A stretch of DNA of 64,000 nt, taken from positions 124,001 to 188,000 of the forward strand of contig NZ_SZQF01000005.1 in assembly GCF_005869935.1 (NCBI RefSeq). The letters are read 5' to 3'. Of the stretch, positions 7,604 to 16,312 are shown in pieces. Under the pieces are notes generated by a model, which was not told the origin of the DNA, did no database searches, and saw nothing but the letters and a program-made list of their open reading frames with translations. This DNA is from Winogradskyella algicola. GTDB taxonomy: Bacteria > Bacteroidota > Bacteroidia > Flavobacteriales > Flavobacteriaceae. Both the position numbers and the translations under genes were made by a program. Within the stretch, counting starts at the first letter, position 1, and every line of letters starts with the position of its first letter.

Positions 7604-7636
7604 AAAAGGCTATCAAGTAAAACTTGATAACCTTTT
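7604..7636 (-). terminator. terminator of the metalloprotease gene
   Basis: A 14-bp stem with one mismatch (AAAAGGCTATCAAG / CTTGATAACCTTTT) and a 5-nt loop, just after the stop codon at 7660 on the minus strand. Confidence 0.8.
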
Positions 7637-7659
7637 AAGAATTACTAACTAACTATTTA

Positions 7660-9462
7660 TTAATCTAAAACAACTTTTTTTACTTTTAATTGTGAATTAT
7701 TTGAAACTTTAACAATGTAAATTCCACTACTTAAACCACCAACGTCAATAGTGTTTTTAGTTGAAGTTGTATTCATAACTTCACTTTTAACCAACCTTCC
7801 ATGTATATCATATAAGTTTGCTGTTGATACCTCAAGCAACTGTCCTTTTACTATTAGCTCATCGTTGGAATTATCAGAATAGATTATCAACTCATTAGTT
7901 TCAATATCTTCAACCGATAATGTACCTGGCTCAATATAAAGTACATAATCTTCCGATTGACCATAAGCTAATGAAGTATAGCAAGGTGAATTTATAGTAT
8001 TTACACCTCCGTATCTATTATCAACATCTGTGATCAACCTAACTCTTACATAACTATCATAAGGTATAGTTGTTGGGTATGTTAATGATACAGGAACTAT
8101 TGAACTTCCTGCAATATCTTCTGAATAATGCTGTGTTTCAGCGTCATCATCAAAATCTCCATCATTATTCCAATCTATCCAAACACCTAATTGATGGAAA
8201 TTACCCGCTGCAATTTCAACATTCATTGTATAAGGATTATCAGTATCAATATTAAAAAGACCACTACAATTAACGCTTCTATCTAAGTTTCCACCATCGT
8301 TATCTGTGGTAGATGAAATAAACGTGGTAGAATTTAATTCAACACTCAATATTCCTGCTAAATTAGTACCTGCTGGCGAATTAGGTGTACATACAGCGGT
8401 TGGTGCCATAAATCCAGATTCTGGTGCTTCATCACCTTTAGAGTCAACTATTCTAGTCCCTGTCATGGCTGCTCTTGCTCTTATTTTCTGATCTTCAGTT
8501 AACCTATCAGTACAAAAATAGTAACTCATAACATTGTTTATCGTGTTATTATCTACCCATGGATTTCCTGTACATGCATTATTTGCTGGGCACGTACTCG
8601 TTTCTCTTTGATGTGGTACAGTATCTGCACAACCATCACTATCTAAACCAACAGTTGCATCTGCGGGACATGTATCCGCTACACCATCATTATTGGTGTC
8701 ATCACCTTGAAATGTGTGATATAATTGAAAATAATGTCCTATTTCATGAACAACGGTACTATTATCGCCATTTGAATTGAGTCCCCAACCATTAGTATTT
8801 CCAGGATCATAGCCAAAAACAGTAGACATCATTACCGAACCGTGAGTACTAAATATTTCGTTATAGAAATACGCATACCCTTGAAAACCAAATCCACCGT
8901 TGTTGCCATCTAACTCAGTGACAATCCAGATATTAAGATAGTCTGTTTGTGGCCAACTGATTAGAGAAGCAATGTCACTATAATCAGCACCATTAGAATT
9001 TAAAACATTGACACCATATTGTGAATAACCAGCTAAGCCTGAGGCATCTATTCTGTTAATACCATTTGTAGTAGCACAATTAGGATCTCGTTGCGCTAAT
9101 GCAAATTCAATTTCAAAATCAACAGCACTAGCAGGAGTCAAACCTCTATAAAAATCATTAAGATTATCTATACTACTTTGAATTTGAGCGTCTGAAATAT
9201 TCGAACCTGTCCCTTCTGCTTCGCCTAAATGTAATACATGTACAACAACAGGAATTGTAAATACAGTACCATTTCGTTGAGCCAGTTCACTATCTGAAAT
9301 AAAATTCTGAATCTTTTGCTCAGCTAATTGCTCTTGCTGAACATATTCTGGATTTTGCAATAAAGCTTCTCTCTGCTTGTCAAAAGCACATTGCTGTGCT
9401 AAAACAGAATACGTAAATAAAGAAAAGAATGCAATTACAGCACCAAACGTAAAGTTTTTCAT
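7660..9462 (-). CDS. secreted M43-like zinc metalloprotease with GEVED domain and T9SS sorting domain
   Basis: A 600-residue secreted protein. A signal peptide covers residues 1-22 (MKNFTFGAVIAFFSLFTYSVLA); an ATG 15 codons upstream would mask it and is rejected. The zinc motif HEIGHYFQLYH (His239, Glu240, His243, His249) and a Met-turn (MSYYFC, near residue 312) place it in the pappalysin-like M43 family. The glycine usual at the eighth motif position is Gln here. Cys-rich segments surround the active site. A GEVED domain follows (about 420-515; WIDWNNDGDFDD to GQSEDYVLYI), then a type A T9SS C-terminal domain (about 520-600; LYDIHGRLVKSEV, GIYIVKVS). It is probably secreted through T9SS and degrades extracellular protein. 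Confidence 0.9.
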   Translation of the reverse strand: MKNFTFGAVIAFFSLFTYSVLAQQCAFDKQREALLQNPEYVQQEQLAEQKIQNFISDSELAQRNGTVFTIPVVVHVLHLGEAEGTGSNISDAQIQSSIDNLNDFYRGLTPASAVDFEIEFALAQRDPNCATTNGINRIDASGLAGYSQYGVNVLNSNGADYSDIASLISWPQTDYLNIWIVTELDGNNGGFGFQGYAYFYNEIFSTHGSVMMSTVFGYDPGNTNGWGLNSNGDNSTVVHEIGHYFQLYHTFQGDDTNNDGVADTCPADATVGLDSDGCADTVPHQRETSTCPANNACTGNPWVDNNTINNVMSYYFCTDRLTEDQKIRARAAMTGTRIVDSKGDEAPESGFMAPTAVCTPNSPAGTNLAGILSVELNSTTFISSTTDNDGGNLDRSVNCSGLFNIDTDNPYTMNVEIAAGNFHQLGVWIDWNNDGDFDDDAETQHYSEDIAGSSIVPVSLTYPTTIPYDSYVRVRLITDVDNRYGGVNTINSPCYTSLAYGQSEDYVLYIEPGTLSVEDIETNELIIYSDNSNDELIVKGQLLEVSTANLYDIHGRLVKSEVMNTTSTKNTIDVGGLSSGIYIVKVSNNSQLKVKKVVLD

Positions 9463-9519
9463 TGAGATTTGGGTTAAGATTTGGATGTGCAATATAAACA
9501 TTTTCAATAAAAAACAACG

Positions 9520-9553
9520 TTTTATCGTAAATATTTACGTTTAATCGATAAAA
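9520..9553 (-). terminator. palindromic element, possible his operon terminator
   Basis: TTTTATCG at 9520-9527 pairs perfectly with CGATAAAA at 9546-9553, and a 14-bp perfect palindrome (9526-9539) lies inside. It begins four bases after hisIE ends on the minus strand and is followed by a T-rich stretch. It also lies upstream of the metalloprotease gene and could be an operator instead. Confidence 0.45.
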
Positions 9554-9556
9554 TTA

Positions 9557-10156
9557 TCATTTATGCCTTTCTTTAAGAGTAGAAACAACATCTTCTAATT
9601 CAAAGCCTTTTGCTTGCAACAACATTAAATAATGAAACAATAAATCTGCACTTTCATTCAAAAATAAATCATCGTTATTGTCTTTGGCTTCAATAACAAC
9701 TTCTACAGCTTCTTCTCCTACTTTTTGCGCTACTTTATTGATACCTTTTGCAAATAAAGAAGCTACATAAGATTTTTCAGTATTACCTGCTTCTACTCTA
9801 CTTTGTATGGTGTTTTCTAACTGTGTTAAAAATCCATAAGATTCGGTATTAGATTCATTCCAACACGTATCACTTCCTTTGTGGCACGTTGGTCCTTTTG
9901 GGTTTACTGAAATTAACAGTGTGTCTTTGTCACAATCTAATTTAATGTCGACTAAGTTTAAAACGTTACCGCTTTCTTCACCTTTGGTCCAAAGTCGGTT
10001 TTTGGCACGACTAAAAAAGGTCACTAACTTAGTATCTTGCGTCTTTTTAAACGCTTCTTCGTTCATATAGCCAAGCATTAATACATTTTTAGTTGTTGCA
10101 TCTTGAATGATTGCTGGAACTAATCCGTCGTTATTTTTATTGAAATTTATATTCAT
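9557..10156 (-). CDS. hisI: bifunctional phosphoribosyl-AMP cyclohydrolase / phosphoribosyl-ATP pyrophosphatase
   Basis: HisIE fusion of 199 residues, catalysing steps 2 and 3 of histidine synthesis. The N-terminal HisI domain (about 1-110) shows MLGYMNEEAF, SRAKNRLWTKGEESGN and the metal-binding DCDKDT and PTCHKGSDTCW segments. The C-terminal HisE domain (about 115-199) shows the MazG-like signature AQKVGEEAVEVVIEAK and NESADLLFHYLMLL. It is the last gene of the operon. Two palindromic repeats separate it from hisF. Length and domain order are standard for the family. Confidence 0.97.
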   Translation of the reverse strand: MNINFNKNNDGLVPAIIQDATTKNVLMLGYMNEEAFKKTQDTKLVTFFSRAKNRLWTKGEESGNVLNLVDIKLDCDKDTLLISVNPKGPTCHKGSDTCWNESNTESYGFLTQLENTIQSRVEAGNTEKSYVASLFAKGINKVAQKVGEEAVEVVIEAKDNNDDLFLNESADLLFHYLMLLQAKGFELEDVVSTLKERHK

Positions 10157-10165
10157 TTTTTTGTC

Positions 10166-10234
10166 ATTCCTGCGCAGGCAGGAATCTATTTAATTGTTAA
10201 TCATTTTTTTTGGATTCCGCATCAAGTGCGGAAT
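10166..10234. repeat. two palindromic intergenic repeats between hisF and hisIE
   Basis: ATTCCTGC-GCAG-GCAGGAAT at 10166-10185 and ATTCCGCA-TCAAG-TGCGGAAT at 10214-10234. Relatives of the first occur at 16293, 20289 and 23150; a relative of the second occurs at 21182. The flanking words GTCATTCC and GAATGA recur too, marking a mobile or dispersed REP-like family. Confidence 0.85.
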
Positions 10235-10240
10235 GAAAAG

Positions 10241-10996
10241 TTATAATCTAACAGAAATACCTTCCTGTTTTAATTCTTCTTTTAAATCTTTTATTTCTAT
10301 TTCACCAAAATGAAATACACTTGCCGCCAAAGCTGCATCTGCTTTTCCTAGTTTAAAGGTGTCTGTAAAATGCTGAATTGTTCCTGCTCCGCCAGAAGCT
10401 ATTATTGGAATATTTACAGTTTTGGATAGTGTTGCCAATGCCTCATTTGCAAAACCGTTTTTTGTTCCGTCGTTATTCATAGACGTGAAAAGGATTTCGC
10501 CTGCGCCTCTTGTTTCAACTTCTTTTGCCCAATCAAATAAATCTAATTTGGTTGGAATGCTTCCACCAGCCAAGTGTACTTTCCATTGTCCATTAACTTG
10601 TTTAGCATCAATAGCAACCACAACACATTGACTACCAAATTTATTTGACAGTTCGTTTACCAATTCTGGTCGTTTTACTGCTGAAGAATTGATTGATACT
10701 TTGTCTGCACCACAATGTAATAAATCGTCAACATCTGCAATGGTTGAAATTCCGCCACCTACGGTAAATGGAATATTGACTTGTGCTGCAACTTTTAACA
10801 CCATATCGTGCATGGTTCTACGTTTTTCTTGTGTTGCTGAAATATCTAAAAACACTAATTCATCTGCGCCTTTTTCAGCATACTGTTTTGCTAATTCCAC
10901 AGGATCGCCTGCATCTCTTAAATTAACAAAATTAACACCCTTAACGGTTCGACCGTTTTTAATGTCTAAGCAAGGTATTATTCGTTTTGTTAGCAT
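10241..10996 (-). CDS. hisF: imidazole glycerol phosphate synthase subunit HisF
   Basis: A 251-residue TIM-barrel synthase subunit. It opens with [19 protein letters not shown], where the Asp is the N-terminal catalytic aspartate, and has the second catalytic Asp region in [15 protein letters not shown]; phosphate-binding loops GGGIS and ASGGAGT are present. With HisH it converts PRFAR and ammonia to imidazole glycerol phosphate and AICAR. It lies downstream of hisA, separated by a dispersed repeat. Confidence 0.98.
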   Translation of the reverse strand: MLTKRIIPCLDIKNGRTVKGVNFVNLRDAGDPVELAKQYAEKGADELVFLDISATQEKRRTMHDMVLKVAAQVNIPFTVGGGISTIADVDDLLHCGADKVSINSSAVKRPELVNELSNKFGSQCVVVAIDAKQVNGQWKVHLAGGSIPTKLDLFDWAKEVETRGAGEILFTSMNNDGTKNGFANEALATLSKTVNIPIIASGGAGTIQHFTDTFKLGKADAALAASVFHFGEIEIKDLKEELKQEGISVRL

Positions 10997-11040
10997 TTAT
11001 TTTTGATTCATTAAATAAATTAATCTCAATTGAAATATTG

Positions 11041-11085
11041 TTCTCGATACAATTCTTCGTACCTCCAGAATCACTCGAACTGACG
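11041..11085. repeat. dispersed repeat between hisA and hisF
   Basis: TCTCGATACAATTCTTCG followed by AATCACTCGAACTGACG. It matches the 3' half of the element at 14809-14898 in the same orientation and ends at the hisA stop codon. Confidence 0.75.
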
Positions 11086-11808
11086 TTATAAAAAGCGTTC
11101 TAATTCTTTTAAACTTATTCTGTTTTCGTAAATGGCTTTTCCAATGATGACGCCTTCACAACCTAATGCTTTAAGCCTTGGAAGTTCTTCAAATTTTGAA
11201 ATGCCGCCAGAAGCAATCAATTTTAATGATGTTGAATCACTTGATTTCAAAATTCGTTTATACAAATCAAACGAAGGGCCTTCAAGCATACCATCTTTAG
11301 AAATATCTGTACAAATGACATATTCAATGCCTTTGGACTGATAATTATTTATGAACTGAATCACTTCTAAATTGCTTTCTTCTTGCCAACCTGAAATCGC
11401 AATTTTTTCGTTATTACAATCGGCACCAAGAATAATTTTCTCTGCGCCATAGTTTGAAATCCATTTTTCGAATATTTCTGGTTGCTTTACAGCGATGCTT
11501 CCACCGGTGATTTGATTAGCACCAGAATTGAATGCAATCCTTAAGTCGTCGTTCGACTTTAATCCACCACCAAAATCAATCTTTAAATTGGTTTTGTTTG
11601 CAATGGTTTCTAAAATCTTGTAATTAACGATATGACTGGCTTTGGCACCATCTAAATCTACCATATGCAAGTATTCTATGCCTGCATCTTCAAATTGTTT
11701 GGCTACCTCTAACGGATTTTCATTATATATTTTTTTGGTATCGTAATTGCCTTTAGTTAGTCTTACGCACTTTCCGTCTATTATGTCTATTGCTGGGATT
11801 ATTCTCAA
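11086..11808 (-). CDS. hisA: phosphoribosylformimino-5-aminoimidazole carboxamide ribotide isomerase
   Basis: A 240-residue TIM barrel. The N-terminal [19 protein letters not shown] carries the catalytic Asp, the central block has [14 protein letters not shown] with the second Asp, and IASGGIS is a phosphate loop. It performs the fourth step of histidine synthesis (ProFAR to PRFAR). It is 15 bases downstream of hisH; that short gap and the adjacent hisA start contain a TAGTTGTTAGT direct duplication rather than a palindromic repeat. Confidence 0.98.
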   Translation of the reverse strand: MRIIPAIDIIDGKCVRLTKGNYDTKKIYNENPLEVAKQFEDAGIEYLHMVDLDGAKASHIVNYKILETIANKTNLKIDFGGGLKSNDDLRIAFNSGANQITGGSIAVKQPEIFEKWISNYGAEKIILGADCNNEKIAISGWQEESNLEVIQFINNYQSKGIEYVICTDISKDGMLEGPSFDLYKRILKSSDSTSLKLIASGGISKFEELPRLKALGCEGVIIGKAIYENRISLKELERFL

Positions 11809-11823
11809 AATAGTTGTTAGTTT

Positions 11824-12477
11824 CTAGTTGTTAGTATTTAGTTCTAAAAAATTCTTAAGAATTTTCTCTCCTTCTTCTCCACTTTTTTCTGGATGAAATT
11901 GTACACCGTAAAAATTATCTTTTTTTAATGCTGAAGCGTATTCTACATCATAAGTTGTTGTTGCAATTGCGTCTTTGCATTGTTCTGCATAAAAACTATG
12001 CACTAAATACATAAACTCATTGTCTTTGATATCTTTAAACAAATCTGACTCAAGATTATTTATCGTATTCCAACCCATTTGTGGCACTTTTACTGTGTTA
12101 GAAAAGCGTTTTACAGCTACATCAAAAATGCCTAAACCGTTTGTATTTCCTTCTTCTGTAGATTTACACATAAGTTGCATTCCTAAACAAATCCCTAAAA
12201 CAGGTTGTTTTAACTGCGGAATTAAATAATCCAAACCTGATTCTTTTAGCTTTTGCATTGCACTACTCGCCTCGCCTACACCAGGAAATATCACTTTATC
12301 TGCAGCTTTAATTTCATCAGGATTATTGGTTAACAACGCTTCAAAACCTAAGCGTTTAAAAGCAAACTGAATGCTTTTGATGTTTCCTGCACCGTAATTT
12401 ATGATGACAATATTAGCCCCTTCTAACTTCCCCAAAGGGGAAGAATTAGCATCTGTATTTAAATTTTCTTTATCCAT
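11824..12477 (-). CDS. hisH: imidazole glycerol phosphate synthase glutamine amidotransferase subunit HisH
   Basis: A 217-residue class I glutamine amidotransferase. The nucleophile Cys is in GICLGMQLM and the His/Glu of the triad in FHPEKSGEEG. It supplies ammonia to HisF. HisH proteins normally begin directly with the IVIINYGAGN strand. Here about 21 extra residues precede it, including SSPLGKLEG, encoded by a palindromic repeat sequence (TTCCCC-TTT-GGGGAA). No ATG, GTG or TTG lies close to the conserved strand, so the extended start is the only good one. The body is intact and it is probably functional. Confidence 0.96.
   Translation of the reverse strand: MDKENLNTDANSSPLGKLEGANIVIINYGAGNIKSIQFAFKRLGFEALLTNNPDEIKAADKVIFPGVGEASSAMQKLKESGLDYLIPQLKQPVLGICLGMQLMCKSTEEGNTNGLGIFDVAVKRFSNTVKVPQMGWNTINNLESDLFKDIKDNEFMYLVHSFYAEQCKDAIATTTYDVEYASALKKDNFYGVQFHPEKSGEEGEKILKNFLELNTNN
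12417..12448. repeat. palindromic repeat inside the 5' end of hisH
   Basis: The minus strand reads TTCCCCTTTGGGGAAG followed by TTAGAAGGGGCT. The 12497-12549 intergenic element ends in a related GGGAAGGCTAGGATGGGCT, so the same repeat family lies both between hisB and hisH and within hisH. Confidence 0.7.
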
Positions 12478-12495
12478 TTTTTAGAGTTATTTGTT

Positions 12496-12549
12496 CCTTC
12501 CATGCTTGTACTGAGCTCAGTCGAAGTATGGGAAGGCTAGGATGGGCTT
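12496..12549. repeat. intergenic palindromic repeat between hisB and hisH
   Basis: Outer arms CCTTCCATGCTT and GAAGTATGGGAAGG enclose ACTGAGCTCAGT, a perfect 12-bp palindrome. GGCTAGGATGGGCT follows. The core word GAGCTCAGTCGAAG is related to the element at 16251. Confidence 0.75.
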
Positions 12550-13683
12550 TTACAACATTCCTTTTGTACTTGGTAAAATCATTTTTTCAACGTCGCGTTT
12601 TACAGCCATTTTTATTGCTTTAGCAAATGCTTTAAAAATCGCTTCAATTTTGTGATGCTCGTTTGTACCTTCAGCTTTTATATTTAGGTTACATCTTGCA
12701 CCATCTGTAAAGGATTTAAAGAAGTGAAAAAACATTTCGGTTGGCATTTTACCAATCATTTCGCGTTTAAAATCGGCTTCCCAAACCAACCAATTTCTAC
12801 CACCAAAATCTATTGCAGCTTGCGCAAAACAATCATCCATTGGTAAGCTAAAACCATAACGTTCTATACCTAATTTATTTCCTAAAGTCGTAGCAAATAC
12901 TTCGCCTAAAGCAATTGCTGTATCTTCAATGGTGTGATGCTCATCAACTTCTAAATCACCATCAACCTTAATATTTAAATCTAATTGTCCGTGACGCGCA
13001 ATTTGGTCTAACATATGGTCAAAAAATGCAATACAAGTATCGATATTACTTTGTCCTGTTCCATCAAGATTTAAATCGATTTTAATCTTGGTTTCGTTGG
13101 TGTTTCGCTCGATGCTTCCTGTACGTTCTTTAGCTTTTAAGAATTTATAAATTTCTTCCCAATCGTTACTTTCTAAAGCGATAAACTTATCTAAATCGCG
13201 ACGTTTTACTGTAATTTCATCAGTTCCTAAATTGGTGTTATCATTGATAAATATACCTTTAGAGCCAAGGTTTTTGGCTAATTCAACATCGGTTAATCGA
13301 TCTCCAATAACAAACGAATTTTCTAAATCGTAATCTTCGCTAAAATATTTTGTTAACAAACCTGTATTTGGCTTTCGTGTAGGTTCATTGTCTTTTGCAA
13401 AAGTTCTGTCGATAAATTGTTCTTCAAAAATAACACCTTCGTTTTCAAAAGATTGAAGCACAAAATTGTGAACTGGCCAAAACGTGTTTTCTGGATAAAC
13501 CTCTGTTCCCAATCCATCTTGATTGGTAATCATTACAATTTCGAAATCTAGTTCTTTTGTGATTTTACTTAAATACGTGAACACTTTTGGGTAAAACACC
13601 AACTTCTCAAAGCTATCGATTTGCTCGTCTGCTGGTTCTTTAATCAATGTGCCGTCACGGTCTATGAATAGTACTTTTTTCAT
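12550..13683 (-). CDS. hisB: bifunctional histidinol-phosphatase / imidazoleglycerol-phosphate dehydratase
   Basis: A 377-residue fusion. The N-terminal HAD phosphatase (about 1-165) has the [10 protein letters not shown] nucleophile motif, MITNQDG and [10 protein letters not shown]. The C-terminal IGP dehydratase (about 185-377) has the [12 protein letters not shown] start, metal-binding [13 protein letters not shown] and a second His-rich block ([19 protein letters not shown]). It catalyses the sixth and eighth steps of the pathway. A dispersed repeat fills most of the space between it and hisC. Confidence 0.98.
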   Translation of the reverse strand: MKKVLFIDRDGTLIKEPADEQIDSFEKLVFYPKVFTYLSKITKELDFEIVMITNQDGLGTEVYPENTFWPVHNFVLQSFENEGVIFEEQFIDRTFAKDNEPTRKPNTGLLTKYFSEDYDLENSFVIGDRLTDVELAKNLGSKGIFINDNTNLGTDEITVKRRDLDKFIALESNDWEEIYKFLKAKERTGSIERNTNETKIKIDLNLDGTGQSNIDTCIAFFDHMLDQIARHGQLDLNIKVDGDLEVDEHHTIEDTAIALGEVFATTLGNKLGIERYGFSLPMDDCFAQAAIDFGGRNWLVWEADFKREMIGKMPTEMFFHFFKSFTDGARCNLNIKAEGTNEHHKIEAIFKAFAKAIKMAVKRDVEKMILPSTKGML

Positions 13684-13697
13684 TTTTTTTATGTTTT

Positions 13698-13741
13698 CGT
13701 CAGTTCGAGTGAATTTCTTTTGAAAATCACTCGATGTGACG
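13698..13741. repeat. dispersed repeat between hisC and hisB
   Basis: CGTCAGTTCGAGTGA at the left and TCACTCGATGTGACG at the right form imperfect 15-bp inverted arms around TTTCTTTTGAAAA. A longer relative lies at 14809-14898. Confidence 0.85.
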
Positions 13742-13742
13742 T

Positions 13743-14792
13743 TTATATATTATTTAATACTGCAATCAATTTCTCATTTTCATCACTAGTACCAACCGTA
13801 AAACGTAAACAGTTGTTACAAAGTGGCTGATTAGTTCGGTTACGAACAACGATGCCTTTTTCTATTAACTGATTGTATCGATTAGTCGCATTATCTACCT
13901 TTAATAACACAAAATTGGCTTGTGTTGGATATATAGTATCAATCCAAGTAATCGCCCTTAAGGCTTTAATTAACAAGCTTCTTTCTGAAATTATATTCTG
14001 AATTTCGTTTTGAACCTCTTGTTGCTTTTCTAAACGTTGGATCGCCTTTTGCTGGGTTAGTTGATTGATGTTATATGGTGGTTTTATTTTATTTAAAATT
14101 GAAATAATTTCGGTTGAAGCGTAGCAAATCCCAAGTCTGATTCCTGCCATTCCGTAAGCTTTAGACAACGTTTGTGTAACTATCAGATTTGGAAAATCTG
14201 ATAATCTCGATATCCAACTTTCGTCTTCTGAAAAATCGATATACGCTTCATCAATCACTACTATTCCATTGAAATTAGTTAATAATTTTTCAATTTTTGA
14301 TGCTGCAAAACTATTCGCTGTTGGATTATTTGGCGAACATAAAAATAATAGTTTTGTATTATTGTTTTGAGTGTTTAGAATGTCGTCTACTTTTGGTTGA
14401 AAATCAGCACCTAATTCAACTGTTAAAACGTCGATAGCATTAGTGTTTGCTAATACATCGTACATACCGTAAGTTGGTGGTAATGTGATGATATTATCTT
14501 GATTTGGCTCGCAAAACGCTCTAAAAATTAAGTCTAACACTTCATCACTTCCGTTACCTAACAGGATATTTTCGGTTGGAATGTTTTTTATGCTTGACAA
14601 CATCGATTTTACATCCTTTTGTTGTGGATCAGGATAACGATTTACACCATTTTCAAACGGATTTTCATTAGCATCTAAGAAAATCATTTGGTTAGATGTT
14701 GCGTCTTTAAACTCATCTCTCGCCGAAGAATACGGTTTTAAAGCAGCGATGTTTAGTCTGACCAAGTTATTTATGTTGAAAGTTGTTTTCAT
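13743..14792 (-). CDS. hisC: histidinol-phosphate aminotransferase
   Basis: A 349-residue class I/II PLP aminotransferase. [11 protein letters not shown] and NRYPDPQQ are HisC signatures, [10 protein letters not shown] contains the PLP-contacting Asp, and the PLP lysine is in [14 protein letters not shown]. It converts imidazole acetol phosphate to histidinol phosphate with glutamate as donor. It lies third in the operon after hisG and hisD. Confidence 0.98.
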   Translation of the reverse strand: MKTTFNINNLVRLNIAALKPYSSARDEFKDATSNQMIFLDANENPFENGVNRYPDPQQKDVKSMLSSIKNIPTENILLGNGSDEVLDLIFRAFCEPNQDNIITLPPTYGMYDVLANTNAIDVLTVELGADFQPKVDDILNTQNNNTKLLFLCSPNNPTANSFAASKIEKLLTNFNGIVVIDEAYIDFSEDESWISRLSDFPNLIVTQTLSKAYGMAGIRLGICYASTEIISILNKIKPPYNINQLTQQKAIQRLEKQQEVQNEIQNIISERSLLIKALRAITWIDTIYPTQANFVLLKVDNATNRYNQLIEKGIVVRNRTNQPLCNNCLRFTVGTSDENEKLIAVLNNI

Positions 14793-14808
14793 TTAATTTG
14801 ATTTTAGT

Positions 14809-14898
14809 CAGTTCGAGTGATTTTCTTTTGAAAATCGTATCGAGAACTTTAACATCTCGATACAATTTCTCATTCTTCGAAATCACTCGATGTGACGT
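14809..14898. repeat. long dispersed repeat between hisD and hisC
   Basis: It begins GTCAGTTCGAGTGATTTTC and ends AATCACTCGATGTGACG, with an inner inverted pair ATCGTATCGAGA / TCTCGATAC. The ends match the 13698 element and the right half matches 11041-11085. Confidence 0.85.
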
Positions 14899-14901
14899 TT
14901 G

Positions 14902-16188
14902 CTATATATCTTTTAATCTAATTGAAACTGCGTTTTTGTGCGCTTGCAAACCTTCGGCTTCTGCCATTAGTTCTATGGTGTTACCAATGTTTTTTAAACC
15001 TTCTTTTGAGATGTTTTGAAACGTAATCGCTTTTGTGAAACTATCTAAATTAACACCAGAATATGCTTTACTAAATCCATTGGTTGGTAAGGTGTGATTA
15101 GTACCAGACGCATAATCGCCAGCACTTTCAGGTGTGTAATTACCAATAAATACCGAACCTGCATTTTGAATGCCATCAACATAAAAATCGTTGTTTTTAG
15201 TCGCTACAATAAAGTGTTCTGGTCCATAATCATTTATTAAATCTAATGCTTCTTCATCCGTTTTTACTAAAATAGATTTTGAATTTTTGATCGTTTGTTG
15301 TGCAATATCTTGTCTTGGTAACGCCATGATTTGCGTGTTAATTTCAGTTTCAACTTCATTAATGAAATTTTCGGATGTTGATACTAAAATTACTTGACTA
15401 TCAGTTCCGTGTTCTGCTTGACTTAATAAATCTGAAGCCACATAACTTGCGTTTGCACTATCGTCTGCCACAACCAACAATTCACTTGGTCCTGCAGGCA
15501 TATCGATAGCGACACCATATTTAGTAGCCAATTGTTTTGCAACAGTTACAAATTGGTTTCCTGGACCAAAAATCTTATAAACTTGCGGAATAGTTTCTGT
15601 TCCAAATGTTAATCCTGCAATCGCTTGAATGCCACCAACTTTTACAATTTTAGTCACACCACAAAGTTGAGCTGCATATAAAATTTCGTTAGCAATTTTC
15701 CCATCTTTATTTGGTGGTGAGCACAATACAATCTCTTTACAACCAGCAATATTTGCTGGAATTGCTAACATTAAAACTGTTGAAAATAATGGCGCAGTAC
15801 CAGCAGGAATATAAATTCCAACTTTTTGTATGGCACGTTTTTCTTGCCAACAGGTGATTCCAGCAGATGTCTCAACGCTTACTTTATCTGTTTTTTGTGC
15901 TTTGTGAAACGTTTCGATATTTGATTTTGCTTGGTTAATCGCAGATTTTAATTCTAATGATAATTTAGAAGATGCCTCTTCAATTTCTTGCGCAGTCACG
16001 AGACTAGATTGTAAATCTGCGCCATCAAATAAGTTAGTATACTTTTTTATTGCAACATCACCGTTGCGTTTTACATCTTCAAAAATTCGATTGACCGTAT
16101 TTTCTATATCGTTAACGGTTTGTGTTGGTCGCTTTAAAAGTTCTGACCTAGTGTTTTTATTTGGGTATTTTATTGTTTTCATATTCAT
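14902..16188 (-). CDS. hisD: histidinol dehydrogenase
   Basis: A 428-residue NAD-dependent zinc enzyme that performs the last two oxidations to histidine. Family blocks are visible: VGIYIPAGTAPLFSTVLM, GPGNQFVTVAKQ, DMPAGPSELLVVAD, LLSQAEHGTDSQVILV, and GPEHFIVAT with a likely zinc or base residue. The start codon at 16188 directly abuts a palindromic repeat (TTCCCAC-GAAG-GTGGGAA), so the upstream untranslated region is repeat-derived. MKTIKYP at codon 3 is an alternative start. Confidence 0.97.
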   Translation of the reverse strand: MNMKTIKYPNKNTRSELLKRPTQTVNDIENTVNRIFEDVKRNGDVAIKKYTNLFDGADLQSSLVTAQEIEEASSKLSLELKSAINQAKSNIETFHKAQKTDKVSVETSAGITCWQEKRAIQKVGIYIPAGTAPLFSTVLMLAIPANIAGCKEIVLCSPPNKDGKIANEILYAAQLCGVTKIVKVGGIQAIAGLTFGTETIPQVYKIFGPGNQFVTVAKQLATKYGVAIDMPAGPSELLVVADDSANASYVASDLLSQAEHGTDSQVILVSTSENFINEVETEINTQIMALPRQDIAQQTIKNSKSILVKTDEEALDLINDYGPEHFIVATKNNDFYVDGIQNAGSVFIGNYTPESAGDYASGTNHTLPTNGFSKAYSGVNLDSFTKAITFQNISKEGLKNIGNTIELMAEAEGLQAHKNAVSIRLKDI

Positions 16189-16312
16189 TTCCCACGAAGG
16201 TGGGAATCTTTTTATGTTGTTGTGTTATTTAGTTTTTGCTTCTGAATAAAAGACTTCGACAAGCTCAGTCTGACATATAATTGTATTTTTAAATTCCTGC
16301 CTGCGCAGGAAT
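16189..16312. repeat. three palindromic repeats between hisG and hisD
   Basis: 16189-16206 is TTCCCAC-GAAG-GTGGGAA; 16251-16274 is AGACT-TCGACAAGCTC-AGTCTGACA; 16293-16312 is ATTCCTGC-CTGC-GCAGGAAT, which stops exactly before the hisG stop codon. The last is an inverted relative of the 10166 copy. Confidence 0.8.

Noticed and set aside
11809..11840. TAGTTGTTAGT direct duplication between hisH and hisA as a further member of the palindromic repeat family
   Set aside because: It is a short tandem duplication without inverted symmetry and does not share the repeat family's words.
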